Below, one piece after another: positions 46,898-58,831 of a DNA stretch of 64,000 bases (within the stretch, counting starts at the first letter, position 1; each line of letters starts with the position of its first letter). Below the pieces are notes generated by a model. That model saw only the letters and a list, made by a program, of their open reading frames with translations. It did not search any database and was not told where the DNA came from. Source of the stretch: Acridotheres tristis (lineage: Eukaryota; Chordata; Aves; Passeriformes; Sturnidae); the NCBI GenBank assembly GCA_037013685.1, contig CM072885.1, positions 1,596,112 to 1,660,111 on the forward strand, given 5' to 3'. Position numbers and translations under genes: made by a program.

Positions 46898-48659
46898 CTA
46901 TTCCAGCCACCTCTCTGCTTCTCTGTACCCAATTTCCCCTCTCTCAATCCTGAATCCCTGAATTTCCAGCCCAAAAGCAGAGTGAGGTGGAGCCAAGCTG
47001 CCTGTAAGTGACAAGATTGCTCTGAGATGGAGATGATAACCCAAAATGACCACTGGACTAAATCACCCTCCCTCGATCCATTTGTCATTTAAATCCAATC
47101 CTACAGAAGATAAATGCCCCAACGACTCCATCAATCCCTCTCTCTAAAGGTCTGTGATGTCCTTTATTTTATGTGAACCTTTATTTTATATGAAGCCAAA
47201 CCTGGAGGGTTCCACCATTTCTCCTTTTTAAAAAAAAAAGTTATATAAAAGCAAAGTCAAGGCTTTATTTCCCACAACAGGTAACAGCATTTCTCTGCTA
47301 CTTTGCTCCGTGCAGGGTAGAAAATACATCCAGCCCTGCTTTAAAACCACCGTAATTTGAAACAATCCCCACAGTTCCACAGGAATTCCTGCCCATCACA
47401 CAGAAATCCTGGGAGGCAGCAATAAATGTGTGTAAAGCACTCGGGTATCACAGCAATAATTATGTTAACACAGCCACCACATAATGTCACCTTATTAACC
47501 AAGAGAAACATGAAGTTCACTAACTTCAGCTTTTCCTATTATTAAATCCCATTTCCTTTAATGTCCTATTACAGTTTGTTGACCACCACTGGAATGTAAT
47601 GATACCCCCCACAACTTCACATTTTCTCCTGAGCACAACAGCTCTGTAAAAATTAACTTGTTATTCCCATTATTATTCTTTTTTTTATTTTTTATTTTTT
47701 TTTTTTTGTCCATCGAATCTGGCAGCTCGTCTTTTGTGCTCCAACCCCCCCCCCCAGCTCTCAATCTGGCCCCTTTTAAAAAGCAACATATGCTGGGGAT
47801 AAATCTTTCCAATGGCTCTGCTAATAGAGGAGTGCAGTGACAGCTTTACAAATGGGCAAACCGGGGGTTTTATTCGATTTTGTTATTCCGATTTGGAATG
47901 GGATGGCAGGGATGGCTTTGGAAGAACGACGGGGAGCAGCCAGAGGTTTCAAAGCCCCTGGATTTGGTGTGGCAGTTTCTGTGAGCCCCCAAGAGCCACG
48001 ACCAGCCAGCAAAGAGCCCCATCACTGTCCGTGCCCGTGGCTCCAATTAGTGCTGCCTGCCTCGTGCTGACATTCCCATAAATCCGTGGACAGATGGCAC
48101 AATCCCTCATTAGCATCCCACCGACTCCCCAGCCCCCAGAGTGGGGGCAGCCAGTTAAATCCTAAAAACGCACCGGGGGGCCAAAGGAAAATCCAAATTA
48201 AGGGTGTAACTCCAGAGCCCACCTGGAGACAGCGCTGGTGGAGCTCCAGGAGAATTTGGGACAAGGTGAGATGTCCTGTTGGGGACACCTCAGTTGGGCA
48301 GAGCAGCTTGTGGCAGCGCCAGGGCAGTGTGAGGAGTCACCCTGGCTGTCCTCTCACAGCAGCTGGATTTTCTATCACCAAGCATGGAGAAAAGAATGGA
48401 CAAGCCTGTCCCAGAATTCCCAGAGCATTTCGTTTAACAGCTGGAAATAAGACACCATCACTCCAGAAATCTCTGGCAGAGCATGAATCCCCTCTATCCC
48501 AGTCAACATCAGGTCCGTTCTTTCATCAAGAAATTTTCTTTTTCACATTTTAGTCACGTACCCAGAAGTGTTGCTAAGACCCTGGAACTCATGGGATGGA
48601 GTAGAACACAAATCCCAAATTTCCAGACCTTATTGCCTGACTTGGGAATCTGGACAGGA

Positions 48660-49440
48660 CAGTCACAGAATCCTTCAGGTTGGAAAAGTCCTCCAAGATC
48701 ATCGAGTCCAACCATTCCCAGCACTGCCAGGGCCACCACTGACCCTGTCCCCAAGTGCCACCTCCACTGGGCTTTAAATCCCTCCAGGAATGGGGACTCC
48801 ACCCCTGCCCTGGGCATTTCCAGTGCCTGACCAATTTCCATTAAGGAATTTTCCCCAAATCCACCCTGAGGCCGTTCCCTCTCCTCCTGTCCCTGTTCCC
48901 AGATCCCAAATCCCCCCGGCTGTCCCCTCCTGTCAGGGAGTTGTGCAGAGCCACAAGGTCCCCCCTGATCCCCCTTTTCTCCAGGCTGAGCCCCTTCCCC
49001 AGATCCCTCAGCCATTCCTGGTTCTCCATTCCCATCTCCCTCAGCCATTCCTGGTTCTCCATTCCCATCTCCCTCAGCCATTCCTGGTTCTCCATTCCCA
49101 GCTCCCTCAGCCATTCCTGGTTCTCCATTCCCATCTCCCTCAGCCATTCCTGGTTCTCCATTCCCATCTCCCTCAGCCATTCCTGGTTCTCCATTCCCAG
49201 CTCCCTCAGCCATTCCTGGTTCTCCATTCCCATCTCCCTCAGCCATTCCTGGTTCTCCAGACCATTCCCAGCTCCATTCCCTGGCCACTCTCCAGCCCCT
49301 CCAGGTCTCTCCCCAGGATTCCAGGGTGTCCCTCAGGGGACAGTCCCTGTCCTGGGGCTGTTCCCACACTGGGGCTGGCACAGCTCGTTGGCCTCTTGCC
49401 CACCTGGGCACCAGAGTTTGGTTTTATCCACACCCAATCC
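48660..49440 (-). mobile_element. Longer CR1 3' fragment, antisense, with an internal VNTR
   Basis: This is the longest single CR1 here. Antisense order runs from the tip (CAGGTTGGAAAAGTCCTCC), through GGGACTCCACCCCTGCCC, CCCGGCTGTCCCCTCC and AGTTGTGCAGAGCCACAAGG, to TTCTCCAGGCTGAGCCCC. The element is then interrupted by a 33-bp tandem array (49008-49262). It resumes at TCTCCCCAGGATTCCAGGGT and fades near 49440. Confidence 0.8.
49008..49262 (+). repeat. 33-bp minisatellite inside a CR1, about 7.7 copies
   Basis: The unit is AGCCATTCCTGGTTCTCCAT plus TCCCATCTCCCTC, with an AGCTCC variant in two units. It interrupts the CR1 at 48660-49440, so it arose after that insertion. Confidence 0.95.
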
Positions 49441-49594
49441 CATGGAAATGATGCCAGAGGAGCAGGGACAGCACAAATCCCTCCAGGACACCCAGGTGAG
49501 GAATCACACACCCAGTGGATCCATGGGAACACGAGGAGTTTCCTTTCTCACCACCCCTGGGCATGCAACACCACAGAGGAGAAAAAACAGATTT

Positions 49595-49750
49595 CCCAGA
49601 GAAGCTGTGGCTGCTCCTGGATCCCTGGAAGTGTCCAAGGCCAGGCTGGATGGGGTTTGGAGCAGCCTGGGACAGTGGGTGGTGTCCCAGCCCATGGAAT
49701 GAGATGATTTTCCAGGTCCCTTCCAACCCAAACCATTCTGTGGGGTTCAG
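49595..49750 (+). mobile_element. CR1 3' fragment, sense
   Basis: It runs from GAAGCTGTGGCTGCTCCTGG to CCAACCCAAACCATTCTGTG, a near-complete terminal 150 bp. Confidence 0.85.
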
Positions 49751-50902
49751 TTCCAGGCGTTTGCACAGGAACACAAAGATCCTGTTTATAAAGAGCTGCC
49801 CCCATTTCTATATAAATTATAACAATCCTGCACTTTTGAGGTGGAGATCACAAATCCAGCCAGGTGACTTTAACCTACTCACAGCTGCAAGCTAATCACT
49901 GCCATTAGTTAATTGGCTGAAGAACTGAGCTCAGTTGGGACACACCAATATTGCCATTTAGGAACTCAAGAACCAGTGATCAAAGACCCAGCTGTGCTCC
50001 AGGTTCTCACCATCAATAAATTCACAGCTTGGCCACAGAGCCAGAGCTGCAAACTCTGGCTCAAAATGCTAAAAAACAAACAAACAAACAAAAAAAAAAA
50101 AAGACTGGAGGTTTCCTACACGAAGGAATTTATGGCAAAGGAACACCACCAAGGATTTTGTTGCTCCTCTGCAGGGTTGAGGGGAGGCTCAACGGGCTCC
50201 TTTTACAAGGAGGAGATTTCTGCAGGATGTGTTTGGGGAAAACAGAACCAGCTTCCAGAGGAAACACAGAGGAAAAACTGGGATCTGGCATTGCCTTGGA
50301 TCATCCACCTCATTTGGCATCCAGGGTCTGGGCCAGGCTAACGAGGAGAATGGATTTGCAATATTCCCTGTGCTACTGGAGGCAGCACTTTTGGACAAAT
50401 TGGATGCTGTGCCTCCATTAGGGATCCCATTCCTCTTCTCCAAAGAGTGAAGGCATTTACTCCAATGGCCTCCAGGAGTTACATTATTCCAAACCAAACT
50501 CATTTCTTTTTTTTTTTTTTTTTTTTTTTCCTCCCAACTCCTGATCCTCGAACCTGGAATGAGGAATTCCTGACAGCTGCTGTCTCCTGCCCACAGAGTG
50601 ATCCTTACAAATCACATTTAATTCATTACCTCATAAAGCTCCTGCAAACAAGAGCACAAACACATCCAGGGCTGTTACTGCCCCGTGGGGAAACGATTTC
50701 CTGCCCCTGGGAAATGCCACTGGATGTTCATGTGTGTGTCAGGTTCATTATCCCATAATTAAAGAGGCACACGAGGAGCAGATTTGGTTCTTTCAAGAGG
50801 GAATTGTGGAAAATGGGGCTGGAAGGGCAGAGTAAGGCACAGTCTGGCTCTTAATTACAGATTATTGTTGGATCTCAGGAATCTGGAGGTTTTGGAGCTT
50901 TC

Positions 50903-51509
50903 TGTGCTTCCAGGCACAGACACCCCTGGAAAACTCTGCACTAAACCTGAAACCTTGGAGGAGACTTTTAAATATGAAAAACGAGTTAGTAAATATGAAA
51001 AATGAGTTAGAAATCACAAATGTGCAGTGGGTCAGATGTGTGTGTTTTCACTGGGTGATGGGTTTTAAATTTGAGGTTTTTACAGTACAGTGGTGGGTAT
51101 GGGACAAGATAGAGAATTTTGGATGGTGTCTTTTCTTCTTGTTCATCTTCTTCTTCTGTCTTCTCCACAGAACTCGTGCAGTGACCTTTGCATTGGTCAG
51201 TTAAAAGTCACTCTAAGGGTTGTGGGAATCTATTATTGGGTCAAAAGTATAAATAATGTGTTAAACTTTTATTGGTTTGTTTAGCTTTAAAAAGCCTTAA
51301 AGCAATCTCAGCTCAGAGCCATTTCTCCCACTTCTAGCAAGCAGCGAGAGGTACTGTTGTACTTTCTGTAATTTTTTATAAGATATAATAAACATCCAAA
51401 TCCAAACATGAGAAACTGTCTCAGTCACCTTTCTAATAATCCTGGCTCCAAACAGAAACAGACGAGACTGATGAGAAACCACTAATTAGTGGTGCAGAGC
51501 CCAGCACAC
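50903..51509 (+). mobile_element. Probable solo LTR (endogenous retrovirus), copy 1
   Basis: It is bounded by TGTGCTTCCAGGCAC and CCCAGCACA, so it has TG...CA ends. It contains a TATA-like AAGTATAAATAATG near 51246 and a polyadenylation-type ATATAATAAAC near 51383. It matches 55711-56225 in layout and in short blocks. A fragment of its 3' part, inverted, is at 13478-13675. I did not find an obvious target-site duplication or adjacent retroviral open frames. Confidence 0.65.
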
Positions 51510-51837
51510 TCCCACAATTATCAGATCAAAGGGTGGTGCTCTGCTGTGACAAGAAATTATTTCTGCACACAGACGCAGAGCTGAGTGCAGGGTATTGACC
51601 ACGAATATTCCTCTCAAATCCAGCTGGGAGAGGCTGCTCAGATTCTTGTGAGGTTCTAGAGAATTCCCATCCCATAATGAGAGGCACAGAGTGCCTGGCG
51701 CTGCTCATGGTGATTCCAGCACTGTCCTCATCCTCCCCCTGCCACAGATCAGGGCTGGGGAAGGGACAGGTCCCATCCTTTCCCATGGTAAGGTCACCTG
51801 GACAGGGCTTTCCCTAAATCTGGGAACTCTCCTGAGG

Positions 51838-51965
51838 CTTCTGGAATGCTCTGGGTTGGAAGGGATCTGGAAAATCATCTCATCCCACCCCATCCATGGG
51901 CTGGGACACCTCCCACCATCCCAGGCTGCTCCCAGCCCCAGGGTCCAGCCTGGCCCGGGACACTT
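51838..51965 (-). mobile_element. CR1 3' fragment, antisense
   Basis: It contains TGCTCTGGGTTGGAAGGGAT and ACCTCCCACCATCCCAGGC. Confidence 0.8.
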
Positions 51966-52094
51966 TGTTTGGGATATTTTCCTGGACACACCAGCAGTGC
52001 AGAATTTGCCAGCTCAGCTCTGGTTTGGGAGGCTCCAGATTTGATCTCTGCTGGGCATTGGTAAGGAGGGGAAAAAAGGCATTATTTCCACTCC

Positions 52095-52810
52095 TCATGG
52101 AATTATGGAATGGTTTGGGCTGGAAGGGACCTTAAAGATCATCCAGCTCCAATCCCATGGCAGGGACACCTCCCACTGTCCCAGGGGATCCAAACCCCAA
52201 AGTCCAACCTGGCCTGGGACATTCCAGGGATTCTCTGGCAATCCCAGCCCAGCCAGCAATTCCTCATTCCCAACATCCCATCCATCCCTGTGTCCTGTCC
52301 CTTGTCCCCAGTCCCTCTCCAGCTCTCCTGGAGCCCCTCCAGGCCCTGGAATGTTCTGGAAGCTCTCCCTGGATCCTTCCCTTCTCCAGGCTGCCAATTC
52401 CCAGCTCTCCAGACCCTGAGCTTGGATCCATCTCCTCTCCAAGCAATGGATGGATCCAGGGCCTTCCCTTGGAATCTCAGCAAACCATGAAGGCTCTCCC
52501 TTCCCTTCTCCTCTCTTTTCTCTCCCCATTTTCCATCCCAATCCCTGCCAATGGATTCTGAGTGTCCTGAATCCCACAATCCTGCACTGCCTTGGCTGGG
52601 AAGGGACCTCAAAGCTCATTCCAGGGACACCTCCCAGCATCCCAGGCTGCTCCAATCCTTCCTTGGCCATTCCAGGGATTCTCTGGCAATCCCAGCCCAG
52701 CCAGCAATTCCTAATTCCCAACATCCCATCCATCCCTGTGTCCTGTCCCTCTGTCCCTTGTCCCCAGTCCCTCTCCAGCTCTCCTGGAGCCCCTCCAGGC
52801 CCTGAGCTCT
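52095..52810 (-). mobile_element. Composite CR1 element, copy 6
   Basis: This composite CR1 begins with the classic tip TGGTTTGGGCTGGAAGGGAC. In its first segment it lacks the CTCTGTCC stretch next to GTGTCCTGTCCC, which the other copies have. It ends at CCCTCCAGGCCCTGAGC. Confidence 0.8.
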
Positions 52811-52975
52811 CCCATTGTCCCACACTGGAACAGAAACCCTGCAGTGAAACATTAATTCCATCAAGGATGGGGAATCTCCCATTCCTGACTGGAATGATAT
52901 TAATTAAGGAGCAGGAACAGACGGGCTGATTGAGCAGGATTCCATCCCAGCCTGCTGTGCCAGGCAGCACCACTC

Positions 52976-53072
52976 CTGCTGGGATAGGGTGGGATGGGGT
53001 GAAATGGGATGGGATGGGGTGAAATGGGATGGGGTGGGGTGAAATGGGATGGGATGGGGTGAAATGGGGTCG
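52976..53072 (+). repeat. G-rich tandem tract
   Basis: Repeats of GGGATGGGGTGAAAT contain many runs of three or four G on the plus strand. The transcript strand is therefore C-rich. Confidence 0.9.
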
Positions 53073-53887
53073 GGTCACACTCAGAACTGCAGGATTTTCC
53101 AAAGGGACACTCCAGAGGCACAGCACAGCACCAGGAAGTCGTTAGCTTAATTAACTCTTCACTGTCAATCCAAGAGTTCTTCCTAATCCTGTTGCAACCC
53201 CACAAGCACAGGGTCAGTCAGAACTCGTGGTTTTCCAGAGAAATGGCAAAACCCCACATTTATTGGGTTTTAAGGGTTTTACTGCAATGAGGGTGGGAAT
53301 TCTTCCAGTCTGAATTCAGAATCCTCCCTGCAAATAAAGCCCCGTGTTTGTGTTTCTGTTCCTTCAGGGCATCACAGAGTTCTGAGTCTGGGAAGCTGAG
53401 AGAGGTGGAAATAAATCCTGGGAACCACCAAGATATTCAGCAGCAATCTGAGAAAATAGGAGTGGTTTTTTTTTCCTGATGTAAACGCTGCCTTTGTGGC
53501 CACCTGCACTGTAAATTCTGCTCAGTTTTCTTATATTCTCTCCTTACAACTCCCAATTCTTGTCAATTACCAAAAAGAGAGGGAAAAAAAAATATGTGTA
53601 CAATGTAGCAGTGCAGCTTCATGGCTATGATGGATGTTGCAGCAGTCTTAGTTTGGATTTTTTTTCCATGAATTTTTATTGCCCTGAGCTATAAGAACTG
53701 CACCAGGAATCCTAACACTTGTCCTAACTCATCCAGCCCTGTGTGAATCATTTCAGTCCTCTGCATATTTCATCCTTTCCCTCTAATAGTGCTTGATCAC
53801 TGTGAATAATTTATTCTTCAGCCAAATTTATGGTTATGCTGATTCTTTTTCTTGTAAAGAAATACATTTTTCAGAATATATTGATTT

Positions 53888-53990
53888 CAGCTGGAAGTGC
53901 TCCAGGCTGCAGCCTGGGATAGTGAAAGGAGTCTCTTCCCGTGGCAGGGGGTTGGAATTAGGTGATTTCCAAATTCCTTTATTTTAATGG
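53888..53990 (+). mobile_element. CR1 3' tip, sense, degraded
   Basis: It contains GAAGTGCTCCAGGCTGCAGC and CCCGTGGCAGGGGGTTGGAA. Confidence 0.65.
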
Positions 53991-55710
53991 GATGTCCCAG
54001 CCTTCAGCTGATGAATTTAAACCTCTCTGACGTCATTTAATTACAAAATTTAGGGGAGAAACCTGAATACAGATGGAATCCCAACCTCTGCCACATTCCT
54101 CAGACAAAAACTCCAGCGAGGAGAGCAGGAAGAGGAATCCAAGAGAAAAATCCACGGATTTTTTTTCCCCCCCTTTAACATCAGCATGCAGCACTCAGCC
54201 CCAATGAAATAATACCTGAAAAAAAAAGAAAACCTCCTCTCAATATTTATTTACAGCCCCATGCCCTTATCCCTGAAATCATAATTGCACTGATAGCAGC
54301 ACAGCAGCAGCAGATGGGCCCCTGGAAAATGTTAAATAAACCCCAGATTCTGCCAATTCAAAGAATTCAACGGGTTATAAATATTTCTTTCCCTATCACA
54401 GACGTGCATTATTTGAGATTAGGCTCTGCCTAAGTAGCTCCAGATCAGCTTATCTTGGGGAGCTGAGGGATTTGGGAGATGTGCAGTTTTCAGGAGGAGT
54501 TTTTGAGAGGAGCAAAAAGGTGGGAAGAAAGGGGGACAAGAAGTGAGGAAAAAGGAGGAATGGCAGAAGGACAATGGAATGTTTCTGGTCAGTGGAGAAA
54601 ATAAATAAGGGAGGAGGAAGAAGGAGCTTGGGGAAGAGACAACTTTGGAATTCCCAACAGATCCATCACCTGTGGAGGGGTCTCGGGGATTATTTTTGTG
54701 ATTTGTACAAAAACGGGGAGAGGAGGAAGGACAATCCCATCCATGATGGAAAAGTTCCATCCAGCAGTGAGCACAAAAGCACAGCCCCCCCAGCACTGTG
54801 GGAATGAAAGCCACGGGGATATCCATGGGATGTGAGTGATGGGATGGGGATTGAGGGCACAGAATACAAAATAATACAGAATTCCATGCAGGAGAGGTGT
54901 GGGAAGCAAATTCCAAAAGTGATGAACAACATTCAGCAGAACGAGCTGAAAACTGAGGATATGCAGAGCTCAGGGATCCTCTGATTTAAAAATTGCAAAA
55001 AATTAAGATCAAATTAAGGAAATCAGCCTAAGCTCTGAGTCCTGGACCAGTGGAGGACCTAAGGAAAAAAAAAAAAAAAAGATTGGAGGTTTTAATTAAA
55101 TTTAAAATAAAACCAAAATAGAAAAGAAAAGCTCCTGTGTTTCTTTACCCATTTAACTCAGCCCAGCTTTAGGATCAGGGTATGGAATATGGAAAAGTAA
55201 TGGGTTTATTTCTCAGCAGATGCACTCAGCATTAAAAATGCCCCACGCTGGATCTCACCCTCAGCACTCCTTGGATTTACACAGCCTTGTGCTCACAGTA
55301 GAGGAAGGTCTGAATGAAATCCAGAAAAGTTAATTAAAAAATAATAATGGCCCTCGTGCTTGATCCCTCCTGCTCTGCTCTCCTCTCACCTCCTTTGTTT
55401 ACCACGGCCTCAAAAGAACAGAGCACCCAAAAAATTAAATTAATGAGGAAAAGAAAAAGGCAAGGAAAGGCTCCTCAGGAAAAAAAAACCAAAGAGGTTT
55501 CCTCCCATTATTCCATTTAAAGAAGAAGTGGACACATGATTCAAAAAAACTGAAACTCTTCCCAGAGCTTGGCCAGATTTTCAAAGGCTGCTTGGAAAGG
55601 ATGGAAAGAAGGATGGAGACAATTCCCACTCCAAGCCCTGTCCAGCCTGGCCTGGAACATTCCATGAAGTTTCCTGTTGGAACCCTGAAGCCTGGGAATT
55701 TTAAACTTCC

Positions 55711-56225
55711 TGTGTTTTCAGGCACTGACCCCCTGGAGAACACTAATTTTGATTTGAGGTCTTGGGAAAAAAAATTCTAAATTTGAGTGATGGACTTAAA
55801 ATCCCGGGTGTGTAGTTAAATAAAAGAGTGTGATTTCACATGAAGGGTTTGGAATTTGGGATTTTTAGAATACAGTAACAGCTATGGGACAAAATGGACA
55901 TTCTTGGGCATTCTCTTTCTTCCTTCTTGTTCCTTCTTCTTCTTCTTAGTTTGAAGTTTTTCTTAAATTAGATTGTTTGTGCCAAGGTGCAGGTCACAAG
56001 TGTTTGGTTCTTAAGTCAAAAGTATAAATCATATAGATGTTGGATCTTAATTGGATAGTTAACCTTTAAAAGACTTTGTAACCAGGTAGAGTCACCTCCA
56101 TTTTCTCACTTTTAGCTTGATAGCTACAAGTGCTGAAGAATTCCCTGTACTTTAAATAAAATTTAACAAACGACCAAGTCCAAATGAAAAATCTCTCTCT
56201 TGGGCATTCAATCCCAACTCTAAGT
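55711..56225 (+). mobile_element. Probable solo LTR (endogenous retrovirus), copy 2
   Basis: It begins TGTGTTTTCAGGCACTGACC. It shares the TTCTTCTTCTTCTT pyrimidine block, AAGTATAAATCAT near 56018, TTTAGCTTGATAGC and TTTAAATAAAATTTAAC near 56150. It is clearly diverged from copy 1, so the two are unlikely to be the paired ends of one provirus. Confidence 0.6.
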
Positions 56226-56569
56226 AAAAGCAAAAGGAAAAAAAGAAAACTATTTTCAGCTACCCTCTGTCAGTCCTGAACTCCTCCAGACACAGGGAAT
56301 TCCACCACTTCCCAAAAAAAGGATTTCTAAAGATTTTATGAAGTGTCAAAACCACCGAAGCAGGAGGAAAAACCAAAATCCTCGAATCTGTTCCTGACCT
56401 TTGGGTTGGTTCTACAAACCCTGAAATGTCAAAATATCTCATGGATTAATGATTGTTGGGAAAAATGACGAATGGATGAAAGCCAGACAGGGGTCCCACA
56501 AAGCACAGATGCCCAAAATAAATTAAAAATAAATTTAAAAAAAAAGAAAAAAAAGCAAAGACAGAAGTC

Positions 56570-56700
56570 TGGAAGATCCAGCACTGGCCATGTCCCCAAG
56601 TGTCACCTCCACCTGGCTTTGAAATCCCTCCAGGAATGGGGACTCCCATTCTGGGCAGCCCCTTCCAAAGCTTTTCCAACCTCTTCCAGCCTTTTCCATG
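56570..56700 (-). mobile_element. CR1 3' fragment, antisense
   Basis: It contains CCAGCACTGGCCATGTCCCC and AATCCCTCCAGGAATGGGGA, the same subfamily as 48660-49440. Confidence 0.75.
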
Positions 56701-57854
56701 CAGAATCCAGCAAAAAACCAAACCTCCCATTTCTTGCTTTATCTCCCACTTTTTTATATTCCAAATAAACCCTCCAGTGAGTGACGACGACAGAGTACAA
56801 GGGATGAGAAGATGTTGAACAATGCCCAGAAAAATCAATTTCCAACTGCTGGTTTTGTTATTTAGATTTAAGAAAAAAAAAAAAAAAAAAAACAACCCCT
56901 CACATAAAGGACTCTGTGTTTGAGCTATTGAGAAGCCAGAGACAAAATGTAAAATTCAGCAGCATGGAGTAAGCTATTACAAAATATCAATTTATAGACA
57001 AGCACATTAAATGTTTTGTATTCAAGCTTTTTGCTTGTACAGTAAAAGTGGCAACTGGATATAAAAATTTCAAGCAGAAACTCGCAGCCTGCAAAAACAA
57101 AAGTACAAGGCAACTTTGGAAGTGAAATTTCAACTCCAAAGACGAGTTCCCACTGCCAGCACTCACTGGTGCATGAATTATCCTCTCAGGGATGCATAAA
57201 TAGGATTTCTTTGATTGCTTGACAAGCAATCCATTTCATCAAATCTCCTGGAGAACATCCCAGGGATATTTGGAGATTCCTTGTTTGAAGACACAGCGGG
57301 GAGACAAATTCTGTCACTCCTATGGAGGGGCAGGGCCTGGCCATGAAATCACAATTAATGCCACAACAATCTCTGAAGCAGCCAGGGAAAGGGACAAATC
57401 AGTAGGAAAATATTATTTATTTGATATTGTTTTATTTAAATGAACTTTTTGAAAAAGCCTGACGTTGACAGGAGCAATATCAGAGCCTGATAAGGGATTA
57501 GATGGAGCGACTGCAGCAAAATTGGATGCAAAAAGACACAAAGTTTTTTCGTGGCATCACAAAAAGACACAAAGTTTGTCACCAACACTGCTCTGAAGCC
57601 ACAATTCCAAGTGATCCTGAGCTGCAGGACACTTGGCAAGAATCCTGGTTTGCAGGAGGGTTGAGAAATCCAGCCAGGTGAATTTTCCTGCTCTAAAATT
57701 CCTGGGAGAGATTTTCCAATCCAGTGTCTTCCAGATCCAGCTGTGATTTTCGGGTCACTCTGGATTCCCAACCAAACCAAGAACTTCCTCCACTCTGGGA
57801 TTCCTCCCCTTGGGTCCTGAGAGGCAACTGAGGGTGAGGAGTCCCAGATTCACA

Positions 57855-57905
57855 AACATTCCCAGTTGGAAGGGACCCACAAGGATCATCAAGGGCAACT
57901 CTTAA
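57855..57905 (-). mobile_element. CR1 tip, antisense, very short
   Basis: It matches only GTTGGAAGGGACCCACAAGG and ATCATCAAGGGCAACTC, a common avian CR1 terminus. Confidence 0.55.
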
Positions 57906-58147
57906 ATAAAAGGCCCAAAAGAACTCTCAGAACATCGGGAGGAGAAATCATCCAAACCTCAAGGCCAGCAAAAACCAGATAAAGAACTTGGCAAAGCAGA
58001 AATGACACAAACCCAGGGGGAAAACCCCTAAATAATGAAATCCCAACATCACACTTGGCTTCAAAGAACTTCCAGGTGGGGAGCTGAGCAAAGGGCCAAT
58101 CCACCCATAAAAAAGTGATTTTCCAGTCTGGAAATTCTGCCTGCTGG

Positions 58148-58305
58148 GGAGGAATTGCTGGCTGGGCTGGGATTGCCAGACAATCCCTGGAATGTCCCAG
58201 GCCAGGTTGGACATTGGGGTTTGGATCCCCTGGGACAGTGGGAGGTGTCCCTGCCATGGATGGGGTGGAATGGGATGATCCTCGAGCTCTCTTCCAACCC
58301 TAAAA
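58148..58305 (+). mobile_element. CR1 3' fragment, sense, within the inverted duplication
   Basis: It runs from GGAGGAATTGCTGGCTGGGC to GAGCTCTCTTCCAACCC and is the mirror of the outer tip of composite copy 4. Confidence 0.8.
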
Positions 58306-58817
58306 CATAAATATTGATTTTTTTTCTGGGCTAGCCGTGGGTGAAATTGCCTTTTCTGACATTTAAAAGTTCCATGCATGGCTTGGATGAGTAACACAAC
58401 ATTTTTGGAGAGGACTCTTTGGTTGTATTTTTTTCCATGCTGTTCAACACTTTTTTTGTTCGTTCTAGAGCCTGAATTCTGTTGGAATGAGGCAGGCAGC
58501 AGCATTTGAAATGGAAATAAATAAATAGCACAGAGTGTGGCTGTGAATGTGTGGCTGCCAGGCAGAAAATAGGGAATATCTGTTGGCTCTTTAATGCCAC
58601 CCAACATTTCCCATTTCAAACACTCATTTTCAATTTCTTCAAGTTTGGCTGGTCTTTTATTGCCAACTGGGGCTGATTTTTTAGAGAAATAGATCTGAGA
58701 TACTTGGGGTTTTTTTCTGAGAAGGAGGAGAAATTCAGGTTGAATTCTGGTGAGTTTTCCTTTGCCTGGGGATTTTCTGTCTCCACATTTCTCAGCAAGA
58801 GGAACTGTTGGATAAAT
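58151..58817 (-). repeat. Inverted duplication, right arm
   Basis: This is the reverse-complement partner of 40323-40994, 17 kb away. The arm stops 15 bp before a long GAGGA pentanucleotide tract (58832-58935), which may mark the breakpoint. Confidence 0.85.
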
Positions 58818-58831
58818 TCCGTGCCAGTGCT

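Noticed and set aside
48790..49707. 305-codon plus frame and 285-codon minus frame with 11-residue repeats
   Set aside because: Created by the 33-bp array in a CR1; the unit is a multiple of three, so frames stay open on both strands.
52095..53126. 343-codon open frame on minus
   Set aside because: It is composite CR1 copy 6 continued into the G-rich tract. The same peptide pieces recur in every CR1 composite.
50903..56225. The two related LTRs as ends of one provirus
   Set aside because: They are clearly diverged, and the interval holds CR1s and intron with no gag, pol or env-like frames. Independent insertions fit better.
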